Counted from the stretch's first letter, positions 1 to 8,195 are shown. The stretch: DNA of 64,000 bases from an uncultured Bacteroides sp. (GCA_902492205.1 CABUKU010000018.1:1-64000); one strand, 5' to 3'. The notes: generated by a model not told the origin, from the sequence alone. Translations and numbers: made by a program.

Positions 1-2
1 CG

Positions 3-257
3 CTCGAAAAGATCGGCGCACATGCCAAAGGTTTCAACCTTCACAGCATCGGTATCTGTTACGAGGGCGGATTGGATGCCGACGGCAAACCTGCCGATAC
101 CCGCACTTGGCAGCAACGTTCTTCCATGCGCGATTTGGTTTTTGCCCTCCGTCATGCTTTCGGAGATATAAAAGTCTTGGAACATTATCAGCTTAGTGCG
201 GATATTCACAAGGCTTGTCCTTGCTTTGATGCCCGGAAAGAATATGCTGTGTTATGA
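3..257 (+). CDS. N-acetylmuramoyl-L-alanine amidase, C-terminal part (5' end outside window)
   Basis: The reading frame is open from base 3 to the stop at 257, and the gene begins before the window. The visible 84 residues match the C-terminal half of the zinc amidase_2 (PGRP-like) fold. An N-terminal stretch HAKGFN is followed by SIGICYEGG, and the protein ends with KACPCFDARKEY; the Lys and Cys of that motif are typical of phage-like amidases in Bacteroidales. Such an enzyme cleaves the bond between MurNAc and L-Ala in peptidoglycan. Amidases of this type are frequent neighbours of Bacteroides capsule loci, and here it converges on the end of the phosphonate operon. It overlaps the next gene by 4 bases. 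The zinc ligands upstream cannot be seen. Confidence 0.8.
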   Translation, partial: LEKIGAHAKGFNLHSIGICYEGGLDADGKPADTRTWQQRSSMRDLVFALRHAFGDIKVLEHYQLSADIHKACPCFDARKEYAVL

Positions 258-556
258 AACAAATCATTGAATATTTAATGGTGGTGGACAAAGGATTCTA
301 CCGCCATTATCCGGAGATGCTTACTGCTTTGGTCTATAATCAGGCTCTTACTCCTTGGCAAATGAGTGTGCTGCTGTGGAGAATCGCTCTGTTCAAAGTT
401 CCTGTTTCTCCCTCTGTCGCTTTTCGTGTGAGTATTGCTACCGAACGCGAAAAGGATGAAATCCGTTTCATGAAAGGGTGGAAGCTCAAACAACTTTGCC
501 GGGTGCTGTCGCCGTGGCAGGTGAGGCAGTGTGAAGAGATTAGGAGGGAATTGTAA
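254..556 (+). CDS. small hypothetical protein coupled to the amidase
   Basis: A 100-residue protein whose ATG overlaps the amidase stop (ATGA), so it is probably translated with it. I do not recognise a family. It is basic and rich in Trp, Arg and Leu, and has no signal peptide or membrane span. The segments LTPWQMSVLLWRIALF and LSPWQVRQCEEIRREL resemble one another (LxPWQ followed by a helix), suggesting an internally repeated helical unit. The short overlap and tight packing support a real gene. The reverse-strand reading over the same bases looks like a shadow. Confidence 0.5.
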   Translation: MKQIIEYLMVVDKGFYRHYPEMLTALVYNQALTPWQMSVLLWRIALFKVPVSPSVAFRVSIATEREKDEIRFMKGWKLKQLCRVLSPWQVRQCEEIRREL

Positions 557-600
557 AACCTGCAATATTTTATATTTTAATTATTGACAAACATACATTT

Positions 601-627
601 GTCATTGCCGACTTGATCGGCAATGAC
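601..627. terminator. perfect 11-bp palindrome between convergent genes
   Basis: GTCATTGCCGA (601-611) and TCGGCAATGAC (617-627) are exact complements around a 5-base loop. It sits 8 bases past the stop of the minus-strand operon and 44 bases past the plus-strand 100-residue gene, so it can serve both as an end hairpin. No strong U-run follows. Two degenerate copies occur at the operon's other end, inside the invertible segment, so it may be a repeat family rather than a simple terminator. Confidence 0.6.
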
Positions 628-634
628 GATGCCA

Positions 635-1813
635 TTATTTATTGGGTGTTATAATATTATCAATAATAAATTGTCCTACCTCTTCTAATGTATTGAAATC
701 CACTTTCCGTGGTAAGTCTACATTAAAAGCTTCAGAGACTTTTTTTATAAGTTCCTCTGTATAATACAAACTGCCATTTTCAATTCTGTCTATACCATCC
801 AAATAAATAGATTTGCGGTTGGCTTCTCTCATGGCAGACATAGGAAAAACAGAGGTGTCAAAATAAGACGTGACTTTCTCTCCCATAGCATCAATAATGT
901 AAGGATATCCACCTATCTCACCATTAACTCCGGGCGAATGCACTTTAATTTTCTTTCTTTGCCTAATGGCTGTCAGAATAGAATAAATAATGTAAAAATT
1001 ACTGGATGCATTCATCATGTTACGTTTTTGATCGACGGGCATTGGTATCATGCACGATTTAAAAACCTCTTCCTGTTCCACATTACAAGTTTTATCTTCA
1101 TATCTTACATCCAATAAAATATGCTGATTTTCAGAATGTCCCTCTTTACTTATTACAACATCATGGAAATGGCTGACAGCCATCGTTACATCAATGTCAT
1201 TGAGGTTATTTATATCAAATTTTCCAGCTACATAAAACTTAATTCTGGGTATCAAATGATTCAAGTTGCCACTGCCAAAATCAAAATAAGCTTTTCCAGC
1301 TGATTTCAGCCAAGGAATAACTGCATCGGAATAGGATGTATTTATAGCTATGGCATTGCTTCCCGCCAACGTATAAGCATCCATTATATTGGCGGCATAC
1401 CTTATAGATAAAGGAGTCCAAATACCATAAGCCCTCAAATTATGCCAAGAGATGCTGCCATACTTCAATCCCGAATATACGCGACTGCTATTAACTATAA
1501 AATCAGGGGTGTATTTTTCAATTGCCGCCCTAATTGTCGAGACATTCTCCAAGTCACAATTGCCCTCAATATCTATTTTACTTTGCAAACAACCTCTTAT
1601 CGTTGCTGCAGTCCTTACAATATTAACATCTTTCGTTATCTTGTCAATATTCCTACCTGCAACCACCAAATGCAGTTTGGAATCAGCCAGATTCACTAAA
1701 TACTCTAACAAATACAAGCCCACACTGCCCAAACCGAAAATCATTATAGTTACAGGCTGTCCGCTTTCCATTTTAGCCTCTAACAATGACAGCTTTTCAT
1801 TAAGTTCCTTCAT
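635..1813 (-). CDS. Rossmann-fold dehydrogenase-like protein, last gene of the phosphonate operon
   Basis: A 392-residue protein with a clear NAD(P)-binding start (IMIFGLGSVGLYLLEYL, about residues 22-39, GxGxxG) followed by VAGRN, typical of a dinucleotide-binding fold. The overall layout recalls saccharopine-dehydrogenase-like or homoserine-dehydrogenase-like enzymes, but I cannot name a substrate. It overlaps the upstream nucleotidyltransferase gene by 4 bases, so the two are coupled. Given aepX and aepY in the same operon, reduction of phosphonoacetaldehyde or of a sugar intermediate is possible, but that is inference from position only. Confidence 0.6.
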   Translation of the reverse strand: MKELNEKLSLLEAKMESGQPVTIMIFGLGSVGLYLLEYLVNLADSKLHLVVAGRNIDKITKDVNIVRTAATIRGCLQSKIDIEGNCDLENVSTIRAAIEKYTPDFIVNSSRVYSGLKYGSISWHNLRAYGIWTPLSIRYAANIMDAYTLAGSNAIAINTSYSDAVIPWLKSAGKAYFDFGSGNLNHLIPRIKFYVAGKFDINNLNDIDVTMAVSHFHDVVISKEGHSENQHILLDVRYEDKTCNVEQEEVFKSCMIPMPVDQKRNMMNASSNFYIIYSILTAIRQRKKIKVHSPGVNGEIGGYPYIIDAMGEKVTSYFDTSVFPMSAMREANRKSIYLDGIDRIENGSLYYTEELIKKVSEAFNVDLPRKVDFNTLEEVGQFIIDNIITPNK

Positions 1814-2559
1814 GCCCTAATTATTGAATATACTTTTTTATAGTCAGATACCGTATTGCAGTTATACCATATTTCAAACGGAATAAACTCCAGTTCATCC
1901 AAACCCATATCTCCAAAATATCCCTGAATAATTTCCAGATTCGTTCCTTTCACCTGCTGTTCCGTTAATGCATCAACAACTGACTTTAACTTTGTATAAG
2001 AAGTAAATTTCCAAATCTGCGCAGAATTATAGATAGCCTTAAAAGGTTCGTCGATGAGTAATGAATTATGATTTGTATCGTAAACATAACGCACTCTATC
2101 CGCACTACTGACATATAGTGCAACAGCTTTATTGGATAATATAAACTCACGGTTCATTGTAATGACATTCTTACTTGAATTTATAACCTTGAGAAAGCTT
2201 GGAGAATCAAAATATAAATCTCCCTCAACAAACAACACTTCATCGGTATTCTCAGAAACAGATTCTATTCCTTTTATCAGACTATAGCCGGAACCATACT
2301 CTTTATAATAAGGATTGTATACCAATTCAATCTTATTCCGGAATTCGGATAAATTCATCTCCACAAATGTCTCAAGCTCACTATATAAGTATCCCCCTAC
2401 AATAATAAACCTGTCAACGCCTTCCGCCTTTTTCAATATCTGGTATAAAAGGGAATTTACATGCGAGCCTATATGATAAAGGCATTTTAAAGTATCTTTA
2501 TCCGTATCCCGGTTGAACCGCGTGGCTGTACCCGCCACAGTAATGATTAATTCTCTCAT
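1810..2559 (-). CDS. nucleotidyltransferase, LicC/PntC-like
   Basis: A 249-residue NTP transferase of the GT-A fold. It opens with a degenerate nucleotide loop (TVAGTATRFN, residues 7-16, then a Lys about residue 25) and carries the metal-binding motif FVEGDLYFD near residue 110, as in LicC and PntC, which transfer CMP to phosphocholine or 2-aminoethylphosphonate. With PEP mutase upstream, activation of a phosphonate as a CMP ester for transfer to a glycan is the most economical reading. A sugar nucleotidyltransferase remains possible. It follows the epimerase gene with a 1-base gap and overlaps the dehydrogenase gene. Confidence 0.65.
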   Translation of the reverse strand: MRELIITVAGTATRFNRDTDKDTLKCLYHIGSHVNSLLYQILKKAEGVDRFIIVGGYLYSELETFVEMNLSEFRNKIELVYNPYYKEYGSGYSLIKGIESVSENTDEVLFVEGDLYFDSPSFLKVINSSKNVITMNREFILSNKAVALYVSSADRVRYVYDTNHNSLLIDEPFKAIYNSAQIWKFTSYTKLKSVVDALTEQQVKGTNLEIIQGYFGDMGLDELEFIPFEIWYNCNTVSDYKKVYSIIRA

Positions 2560-2560
2560 A

Positions 2561-3565
2561 TCATTTGTTTATACTTGCCACACACATTTCTAATCCTTCA
2601 GATAAAGAAACAACCGGCTTCCAATTTGTTCTCTCTCTAATTTTATCCGTATTCAATATCCTTCTTTCAGGATCGGAAGCCCTATAACCTTCAAATATAA
2701 TTTTAGGATTACTAATCCCAAGTTTAATCCCTATCAGATTAACAAGGTCTACAATTGAGATTTCCTCATCGGTGGCAACATTGTAGACTGTTCCATCCAA
2801 GGCTTCTTTGGAATTAATCAGTTCAAGTACCGCCCGGCAGCTATCGATATTATGAAGAAAAGAGCGCTGGTTCTTTTTAGAGTTCTCCAATAGTGTAACC
2901 TCTCCCTTTTCCAACAAATTATTTATAATATGAGGAATTATATGTTTTGCGAATCGTTCATGATTACTGTATACGTTGGCGAAACGGATGGAACAACCTT
3001 TTATCAGCTTTTTATCAACAGCATCTTTCATAAAGAATTCCGTCAATAATTTACCGACTGCATAGCTTGTACGTTGGCTATGCTCAGCAGTTGCCAATAA
3101 TAGAAAATCATCTTCTTTCACCCCTCCGTTTTCATTCCATGATTGCATAGAATATACTTCCGAAGTAGAACAGTTTATAAAAATATCTGCATTGACAGCT
3201 ATCGCCTGATTGAGAAAAGCATGCATTGATGTAACATTTGTTGCGAACGTATGTTCTACCTCATAAAAATGTTCAGTATGTACCACTGCAGCACAATTAA
3301 TATAAATAACCTCACTGCATTCTTTCCGCAGAGTCAAAACAAGTTGTTCAATGCATCTCATTTGGACCTCATCATTCAGATCGTACTCATAAAAATTAAA
3401 ATTAGGATGGTCAATAATATCTTTTACAGAATCAACCGAACTGGCAAAAAAATTATCAAACCCAATAATTACATGATTTTCTTTCAACAACCGGCGAGCC
3501 AATTCATTTCCCGTCATGCCGGTAACACCACTGATTACATATAAATTCTTTTTCATACTTTCCAT
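2561..3565 (-). CDS. NAD-dependent epimerase/dehydratase (extended SDR)
   Basis: A 334-residue extended short-chain dehydrogenase. The cofactor loop is GVTGMTG (residues 13-19). The catalytic residues are visible as a Ser/Thr in NCSTSEVY (about 133) and the Tyr168/Lys172 pair in TSYAVGK. Enzymes of this class interconvert or dehydrate nucleotide sugars in the cytoplasm. An alternative start at 3556 (MKKNLYV) is equally plausible and removes only three residues. It lies 2 bases after the phosphoesterase gene in the operon. No substrate can be assigned. Confidence 0.8.
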   Translation of the reverse strand: MESMKKNLYVISGVTGMTGNELARRLLKENHVIIGFDNFFASSVDSVKDIIDHPNFNFYEYDLNDEVQMRCIEQLVLTLRKECSEVIYINCAAVVHTEHFYEVEHTFATNVTSMHAFLNQAIAVNADIFINCSTSEVYSMQSWNENGGVKEDDFLLLATAEHSQRTSYAVGKLLTEFFMKDAVDKKLIKGCSIRFANVYSNHERFAKHIIPHIINNLLEKGEVTLLENSKKNQRSFLHNIDSCRAVLELINSKEALDGTVYNVATDEEISIVDLVNLIGIKLGISNPKIIFEGYRASDPERRILNTDKIRERTNWKPVVSLSEGLEMCVASINK

Positions 3566-3567
3566 AA

Positions 3568-4302
3568 TTATATACCTGACATTAAACGTTCTTTATAAAA
3601 TTGATCCAAATCTTGCGGAAAAAAGGACTGTTCTTCCAAAATATTATAAGATATTGCATTATGGTGAATTATCCCCGATTCCAAATCCATATATAAATAT
3701 TGGGCGGAAGAATTCTGATTCCTCGGTTGCCCTACTGAACCCGGATTTAGAAAAACTGTTTTCTTTCTATTTCGAAGCTGTATATTTTCTGATTTAAAGA
3801 AAGATTCTGTATAATTAGGTATATGCGTATGACCGAAAAGCACATAATCATAGGCAGCATATCTCTCATCTTTCATCTTGTCTACGGTAAGTTTCCCCCA
3901 ATAAGGATTATCAATATCACCATGAAGACATAAAAGCCGTTTACCTCCCAAGTTCAAACTCTGCATTGCGCCAATATTCAATTCATCTTTAATATAACTT
4001 AATGACACCGGAGAGAGTATCTTGGAGGTGTATTTCAAGATCTGCTTGCCCCGTTCTGTTGAAAACCGATTCAAATCTCCATCCAATAATGCTTTCTCGT
4101 GATTCCCTGCTAAGTTGCAAACAATGGGAATTTCCATCTTTTTTATTTCACTTATCACTTCATTGGGCCTCATGCCATAATTTATGATATCACCGAGCAA
4201 TATCATATAATCAGGCTGATAGGACTGCCTTATATGCTTAATGACAGACGTAAACGCATTAAGATTCGCATGTATATCTGAAAGGACAACAAGTTTACAC
4301 AT
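3568..4302 (-). CDS. calcineurin-like metallophosphoesterase
   Basis: A 244-residue YfcE/MJ0936-type phosphoesterase with all the metal motifs in order: SDIHAN near the N-terminus, GDIINYG, GNHE, LHGD, GHTH and NPGSVGQPR. It should bind two metal ions and hydrolyse a phosphomonoester or diester in the cytoplasm. I chose the ATG at 4302 (MCKLVVLSD); a TTG at 4311 in the same frame would add three residues. The gene overlaps the 3' end of aepY. Its presence in a phosphonate operon suggests a dephosphorylation step or release of a CMP-linked intermediate, which is inference. Confidence 0.8.
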   Translation of the reverse strand: MCKLVVLSDIHANLNAFTSVIKHIRQSYQPDYMILLGDIINYGMRPNEVISEIKKMEIPIVCNLAGNHEKALLDGDLNRFSTERGKQILKYTSKILSPVSLSYIKDELNIGAMQSLNLGGKRLLCLHGDIDNPYWGKLTVDKMKDERYAAYDYVLFGHTHIPNYTESFFKSENIQLRNRKKTVFLNPGSVGQPRNQNSSAQYLYMDLESGIIHHNAISYNILEEQSFFPQDLDQFYKERLMSGI

Positions 4303-5431
4303 TCTTTCCAAGTAGATTATTCATAAAACTCTCTTTGTTTTCCACCGGTGTGGTGGTAGGACGTCCCAAATCGTCCCTCGAATCAATCCTTACCTTTATT
4401 TCAAGCAACACCGGTCCGTCTGTTTTCTGCATGCTTTCCATCCCGGCGATGATTTCTTTTTCATTGGTTGCAACCATGGCTTCTTTGTATCCGCAGGCTT
4501 TCACAATGGAAGGTATATCCAGTTCAAAGCCTAAAGTAGGCTGCCCTCCAACCGATTCATGGGCACCATTATTGAAAACGATATGCTTGTAATTCCGGAG
4601 TGCCAAATTGCCGACGTTGGTAAGCGCACCCATGTGCATGATAAATGCGCCGTCACCATCCAGACAAAATACATTTCTTTCTTTCCCGACAATGGCTATT
4701 CCCAAAGCTATGGAAGAACTGTGCCCCATGGATCCTACAGTCAGGAAATCTTTTTCATGTCCCTGCCCTTTGGCTTGACGATACTCGAAAAGCTCCCGTG
4801 ACAGCTTTCCCGTAGTAGATACTACCACATCTGTTTCTGTCAACCGGTCCACGACCAGTTTCAATGCTTCTTCGCGGGAAACAGGATAATCATTCTTCGG
4901 TTCATTTTCCAACTTATACTTTCCGAATGTATCTTTCCTGATGACAATTGCATGAGGGATGCTTTTCTTTTTTGCCGATATTATAATATCATATACCTGA
5001 GATAATGCGGTATTCTCATCCTTATCAAGGATTACATAAGGAATTTGCATAGCCTCTAACAAAGCCAAGGTCACCTCACCCTGTTTCTTGTGCTGAGGTT
5101 CGTCTTTAACACTCGGTTCGCCACGCCAGCCTATCATCAGTATCATGGGGATGCTGTACACTTTCCCGTCTGCCAATGAAAGCAGGGGATTCACCGTATT
5201 GCCCAGTCCGGAATTCTGCATATAGACCAAAGGAAGCTTTCCCGATGCCATATAGTATCCGGCCGCTATCCCTACGGCAGCTCCTTCATTGGCTGCGATG
5301 ATATGTTTTTCTTTGGGAGCCTTATCTGTGACATAAGCACATATGTTCTTCAATAGGGAGTCGGGAACTCCTGTAAAGAAATCCACTCCGCTACCAACGA
5401 ATGCCGAGTATATCTTATCTACGTTTACCAT
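4295..5431 (-). CDS. aepY: phosphonopyruvate decarboxylase
   Basis: A 378-residue thiamine-diphosphate enzyme that converts phosphonopyruvate to phosphonoacetaldehyde, the irreversible step that drives phosphonate synthesis. The N-terminal FFTGVPDSLLK and the catalytic Glu in AANEGAAVGIAAG are family hallmarks, and the TPP/Mg site is GDGAFIMHMGALTNVGNLAL continuing to FNN. It lies directly after aepX (8-base gap), the usual pairing; aepX and aepY are the names used in Bacteroides fragilis capsule loci. The usual third gene, an AEP aminotransferase (aepZ), is not present in this operon. Confidence 0.92.
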   Translation of the reverse strand: MVNVDKIYSAFVGSGVDFFTGVPDSLLKNICAYVTDKAPKEKHIIAANEGAAVGIAAGYYMASGKLPLVYMQNSGLGNTVNPLLSLADGKVYSIPMILMIGWRGEPSVKDEPQHKKQGEVTLALLEAMQIPYVILDKDENTALSQVYDIIISAKKKSIPHAIVIRKDTFGKYKLENEPKNDYPVSREEALKLVVDRLTETDVVVSTTGKLSRELFEYRQAKGQGHEKDFLTVGSMGHSSSIALGIAIVGKERNVFCLDGDGAFIMHMGALTNVGNLALRNYKHIVFNNGAHESVGGQPTLGFELDIPSIVKACGYKEAMVATNEKEIIAGMESMQKTDGPVLLEIKVRIDSRDDLGRPTTTPVENKESFMNNLLGKNV

Positions 5432-5439
5432 GACATCTG

Positions 5440-6741
5440 TTATTTTGTTCCGGGAATCAATTCAAGTATCTCTTTGATAGGCATGCAGTATTCCCTGACT
5501 TCCTGTGCCCGTTCGTTCTCCAATATTGTTTTGGCAACATTTGTCATCGCCGGATAAGCGGCACGCAGCATATGATTGGCATAGATCACCACGTTTACCC
5601 CCCATTCATGGAGTTCCGATTCATATATGTGGTCGTATGTGGTGGGCACGACTACAATCGGAATATGTGCATAAACCTTGCGGAAGGCAAGACAGAACTC
5701 TTTAATGTCTTCTCCCGATTTGTTTTTACTGTGTATCATGATGCCATCCGCACCGGCATTTACATAAGCATAAGCCCTTTCCAGCGCATCACTCATGGGT
5801 TTCCCTGCTATCAGGCTCTCGATACGGGCGATGATCATAAAGTCTTTTGTCACTTGCGCTGCTTTTCCTGCCTTGATCTTGTCACAAAATCCCTCTATCG
5901 TGTCCTGTGTCTGGATTGCATCCGTGCCAAACAGGGAGTTCTTTTTTAGCCCCACCTTGTCTTCGATAATGATTGCGGAGACACCATGCCGTTCCAGTGT
6001 CCTTACGGTAAAGACGAAATGCTCGATTTTGCCTCCGGTATCTCCATCGAAGATGATAGGCTTGGTGGTGCATTCCAATATATTGTTCAGGTCCTGCAAA
6101 CGGGTGGTTAAGTCTACTGCTTCAATATCGGGTTTTCCCTTGCTGGTGGAATCGGTCAGGCTGCTCGACCACATACCGTCAAATACTTCCCTTTTATCTC
6201 CTTTCTGTACTTCGAGATTCTCGATAATCAGTCCGCAAAGACCGTCATGTGCCTCAAGAATACGCACAACGGGCTTGGCGTTTATCAGTCTGCGGAGGGA
6301 TTTTAAACGGACATCGGGAGTCGTGCCGATAGCTTTTATCTCTTTATCCAGAGAAGAGGAATTGATTCCCTTGGTATAGGGTATCTCAATCACTTTGCCC
6401 CCCAATTCGTTCATCACCTCGAATACCTCTTCGCGGATTTCGCGCAGGGGACCGCTTTTCCAGTCGTCTCCGTGGATGATGTAATCCGGTTTCAGGAACT
6501 TAAGGTTCTCAACATAGCTCCAGTTTTCTTGTGGAACAACCTTTGAAACCCCTTTTATGTTCTCAACGACCTCTTTACGCTGCTCATAAGTCAGGTAAGG
6601 AAGCCTTTTGTGTCCGGCAACCGCCTTGTCTGTCAATAAGCCGATGATTACTTCGCCATATTTGGCAGCCTCGTTTATTATATGTATTAATCCCGGATGC
6701 ATGATGTCCGCAGTCATGCCAACATAGATAGTCTTATTCAT
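5440..6741 (-). CDS. aepX: phosphoenolpyruvate mutase fused to an N-terminal cytidylyltransferase domain
   Basis: About 433 residues in two domains. Residues 1-135 form a nucleotidyltransferase of the TagD/GCT type (YVGMTADIMHPGLIHI, with HPGL in place of the usual HxGH, and IIHGDDW). Residues 145-433 form PEP mutase, which rearranges PEP to phosphonopyruvate; the signature EDKxxxxxNS is present as EDKVGLKKNS, with GMWSSSLTDS and DGDTGG around the active site. I placed the start at MNKTIYVGM (6741); in-frame ATGs or TTGs up to 6765 would add up to eight residues. The fusion puts carbon-phosphorus bond formation and a nucleotidyl-transfer fold in one chain. Confidence 0.9.
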   Translation of the reverse strand: MNKTIYVGMTADIMHPGLIHIINEAAKYGEVIIGLLTDKAVAGHKRLPYLTYEQRKEVVENIKGVSKVVPQENWSYVENLKFLKPDYIIHGDDWKSGPLREIREEVFEVMNELGGKVIEIPYTKGINSSSLDKEIKAIGTTPDVRLKSLRRLINAKPVVRILEAHDGLCGLIIENLEVQKGDKREVFDGMWSSSLTDSTSKGKPDIEAVDLTTRLQDLNNILECTTKPIIFDGDTGGKIEHFVFTVRTLERHGVSAIIIEDKVGLKKNSLFGTDAIQTQDTIEGFCDKIKAGKAAQVTKDFMIIARIESLIAGKPMSDALERAYAYVNAGADGIMIHSKNKSGEDIKEFCLAFRKVYAHIPIVVVPTTYDHIYESELHEWGVNVVIYANHMLRAAYPAMTNVAKTILENERAQEVREYCMPIKEILELIPGTK

Positions 6742-6837
6742 ATTCATTCTGTTCAATTTTAACAATATTGTATTATGTTCTTTTCTGCATATTCCAAATT
6801 GACTTTATCAATTTTATAGTATGAGAGATCCTGTTTT

Positions 6838-7293
6838 TTAGCTTTCTATTATTTCCAATACTTTTATAATCTCCTGCTCTTCTTCTGATAGCTCACGATT
6901 TTTCCAATCGGAAATAATATCGTGAGCTTCTTGTGCCAATTCTTCTTCATAGACCTCGCCGTAGCAATAGGTGAGAAGTTGGCACTTTAGCAGGGAAGGG
7001 GGTAACTTGCCGAGCACTTTCAGAGAACGGTTCAGTATTTCTTGTTTTTGCTGTTCATCTTCTTCGTTCCTATACATAATGGTGCTATAACCCAGTAGCA
7101 GGGCAGAACAAATGGCAGCTTCCTGTTCCGTGTCTTTTCCACTTTGCGGATAGAGTGTTGCTATTTGTTCGTAAATCTCACGGTTTAGCCGGCTGGTGTC
7201 ATCGGCATAAACAAATCCGGTTTCATCGCCTAGGTGTATCAAAGTATGGGCGGTGTGTTTCAGTTGTTCTATTTGTTGTTCTACAGACTTCAT
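6838..7293 (-). CDS. upxZ: UpxZ-family regulator of capsule-locus transcription
   Basis: A protein of about 151 residues, helical and acidic, encoded directly after upxY. The opening MKSVEQQIEQLKHTAHTLI followed by HLGDETGFVYADD matches the UpxZ family, whose members in B. fragilis inhibit the UpxY antiterminators of other capsule loci so that one capsule dominates. I chose the ATG at 7293 because the family signature begins there; an upstream start at 7335 would overlap upxY by 25 bases. A gap of about 96 bases separates it from aepX. Confidence 0.85.
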   Translation of the reverse strand: MKSVEQQIEQLKHTAHTLIHLGDETGFVYADDTSRLNREIYEQIATLYPQSGKDTEQEAAICSALLLGYSTIMYRNEEDEQQKQEILNRSLKVLGKLPPSLLKCQLLTYCYGEVYEEELAQEAHDIISDWKNRELSEEEQEIIKVLEIIES

Positions 7294-7310
7294 AAAAACG
7301 GGTGATTTGT

Positions 7311-7862
7311 TTATTCTAATTTCATGCAATACCACTTGGGTATGTGTATCATTACACCGATAGAGGCAACGGTGATAACTACGTAATATCTGTTTTTATA
7401 GCGTGTAAGTTTACCCTCGAGCCCTTTAAATGCGCCATGTATGACACGGACACGCGAACCGGGGCGTGCTTCGGCTATTGCTGCTTCCACATAAAGGGTT
7501 CCTGTATAGTTCGGATCACAGATAGCCCGGAATTCCAACATCTCACGGTCGGGTATTTCGTAATACTTCTTTGTGTCACGGTGACGCACGAGAATGAGGG
7601 GGACAGGACTGTCGGTAACTATCGAACGGATTTCTTTTTCATCGAATGTCTTTTCAACAAATAACAAGTTATGAATAGCGGGAGTAAGTACTCTGTGTCT
7701 TTTGCCATCAAGAGTGATTTGCTCCACATATTGCATCGGGATAAAGTAATTCAGCCCTTTGGTGGCCAGATATTGTCCGAGGCGTTCTTCTTTGCAGTGG
7801 AGAGTTTGTATGGCATACCACACTCTTTCATTGTTTTGCTTGTTATTTATTGGTTCATTCAT
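7311..7862 (-). CDS. upxY: UpxY-family transcription antiterminator (NusG-like)
   Basis: A 183-residue NusG/RfaH paralogue and the first gene of the operon. The NGN domain begins with VWYAIQTLHCKEERLGQYL and the C-terminal KOW region is GSRVRVIHGAFKGLEGKL. UpxY proteins are recruited to the 5' leader of their own capsule operon and let RNA polymerase pass early termination; this needs the leader, which here carries a long hairpin (7924-7975). Its presence as first gene, next to an invertible promoter and followed by upxZ, is the standard head of a Bacteroides capsule locus. Confidence 0.93.
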   Translation of the reverse strand: MNEPINNKQNNERVWYAIQTLHCKEERLGQYLATKGLNYFIPMQYVEQITLDGKRHRVLTPAIHNLLFVEKTFDEKEIRSIVTDSPVPLILVRHRDTKKYYEIPDREMLEFRAICDPNYTGTLYVEAAIAEARPGSRVRVIHGAFKGLEGKLTRYKNRYYVVITVASIGVMIHIPKWYCMKLE

Positions 7863-7923
7863 TCTGACTCATATTCAATCTTTTGTTTAAGTTTTTGTTT
7901 TCTATTCTGTTGGTTAAAGGATA

Positions 7924-7975
7924 GTTCTTCTAGACTCCCACATGCGTTATCTGCCTGTGAGTCAATTAGAAGAAC
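7924..7975 (-). promoter_or_regulatory. long leader hairpin upstream of upxY
   Basis: GTTCTTCTA (7924-7932) and TAGAAGAAC (7967-7975) are exact complements. The stem continues with GACTC/GAGTC (7933-7937 with 7959-7963) and ACA/TGT, giving an interrupted stem of about 17 pairs. It lies 62 bases before the upxY ATG, within the leader that would be transcribed from the promoter in its ON orientation. UpxY-type antitermination is known to depend on leader sequence, so this is the best candidate for the pause or recruitment element. No experiment is implied. Confidence 0.55.
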
Positions 7976-8003
7976 CCATAAGGATTTAGCCTTTTTGTAA
8001 TAC

Positions 8004-8022
8004 CTCTACATAAGAGTGAGAA
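8004..8022 (+). repeat. left inverted repeat of the invertible segment
   Basis: CTCTACATAAGAGTGAGAA, an exact reverse complement of 8261-8279. The match stops at both ends (bases 8003/8280 and 8023/8260 do not pair), defining a 19-bp recombination site. Confidence 0.92.
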
Positions 8023-8051
8023 AAACATTAAAGGAAACTATTCTTTTTTTT

Positions 8052-8076
8052 GTCATAGTCGACCTGATCGGCAATC
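8052..8076 (+). repeat. degenerate copy of the GTCATTGCCGA palindrome family
   Basis: GTCATAGTCGACCTGATCGG followed by CAATC aligns base for base with the perfect palindrome at 601-627, with a few substitutions that weaken the stem. It lies inside the invertible segment. Confidence 0.5.
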
Positions 8077-8108
8077 TGTTGACACAGGCTGAATGAGCAA
8101 TATGTTTA

Positions 8109-8133
8109 GATTACCGATTAAGCCGGCAATGAC
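8109..8133 (-). repeat. second degenerate copy of the GTCATTGCCGA family
   Basis: Read on the minus strand, the 25 bases begin GTCATTGCCGGCTTAATCGG and end TAATC, again aligning with the 601-627 element. The arms pair with one internal mismatch. Confidence 0.5.
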
Positions 8134-8195
8134 AATTGAAGATGAGTATCTTAGATAAACCGAATTTGAAGTTCTGAAAAATAAAGGTTAAAAAG

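Noticed and set aside
1..556. Prophage remnant at the window start
   Set aside because: A lone phage-like amidase and a small gene are common beside Bacteroides capsule loci; no other phage gene is visible.
5795..6379. 194-residue plus-strand frame opposite aepX
   Set aside because: Antisense to the conserved PEP mutase and cytidylyltransferase coding sequence; no domain.
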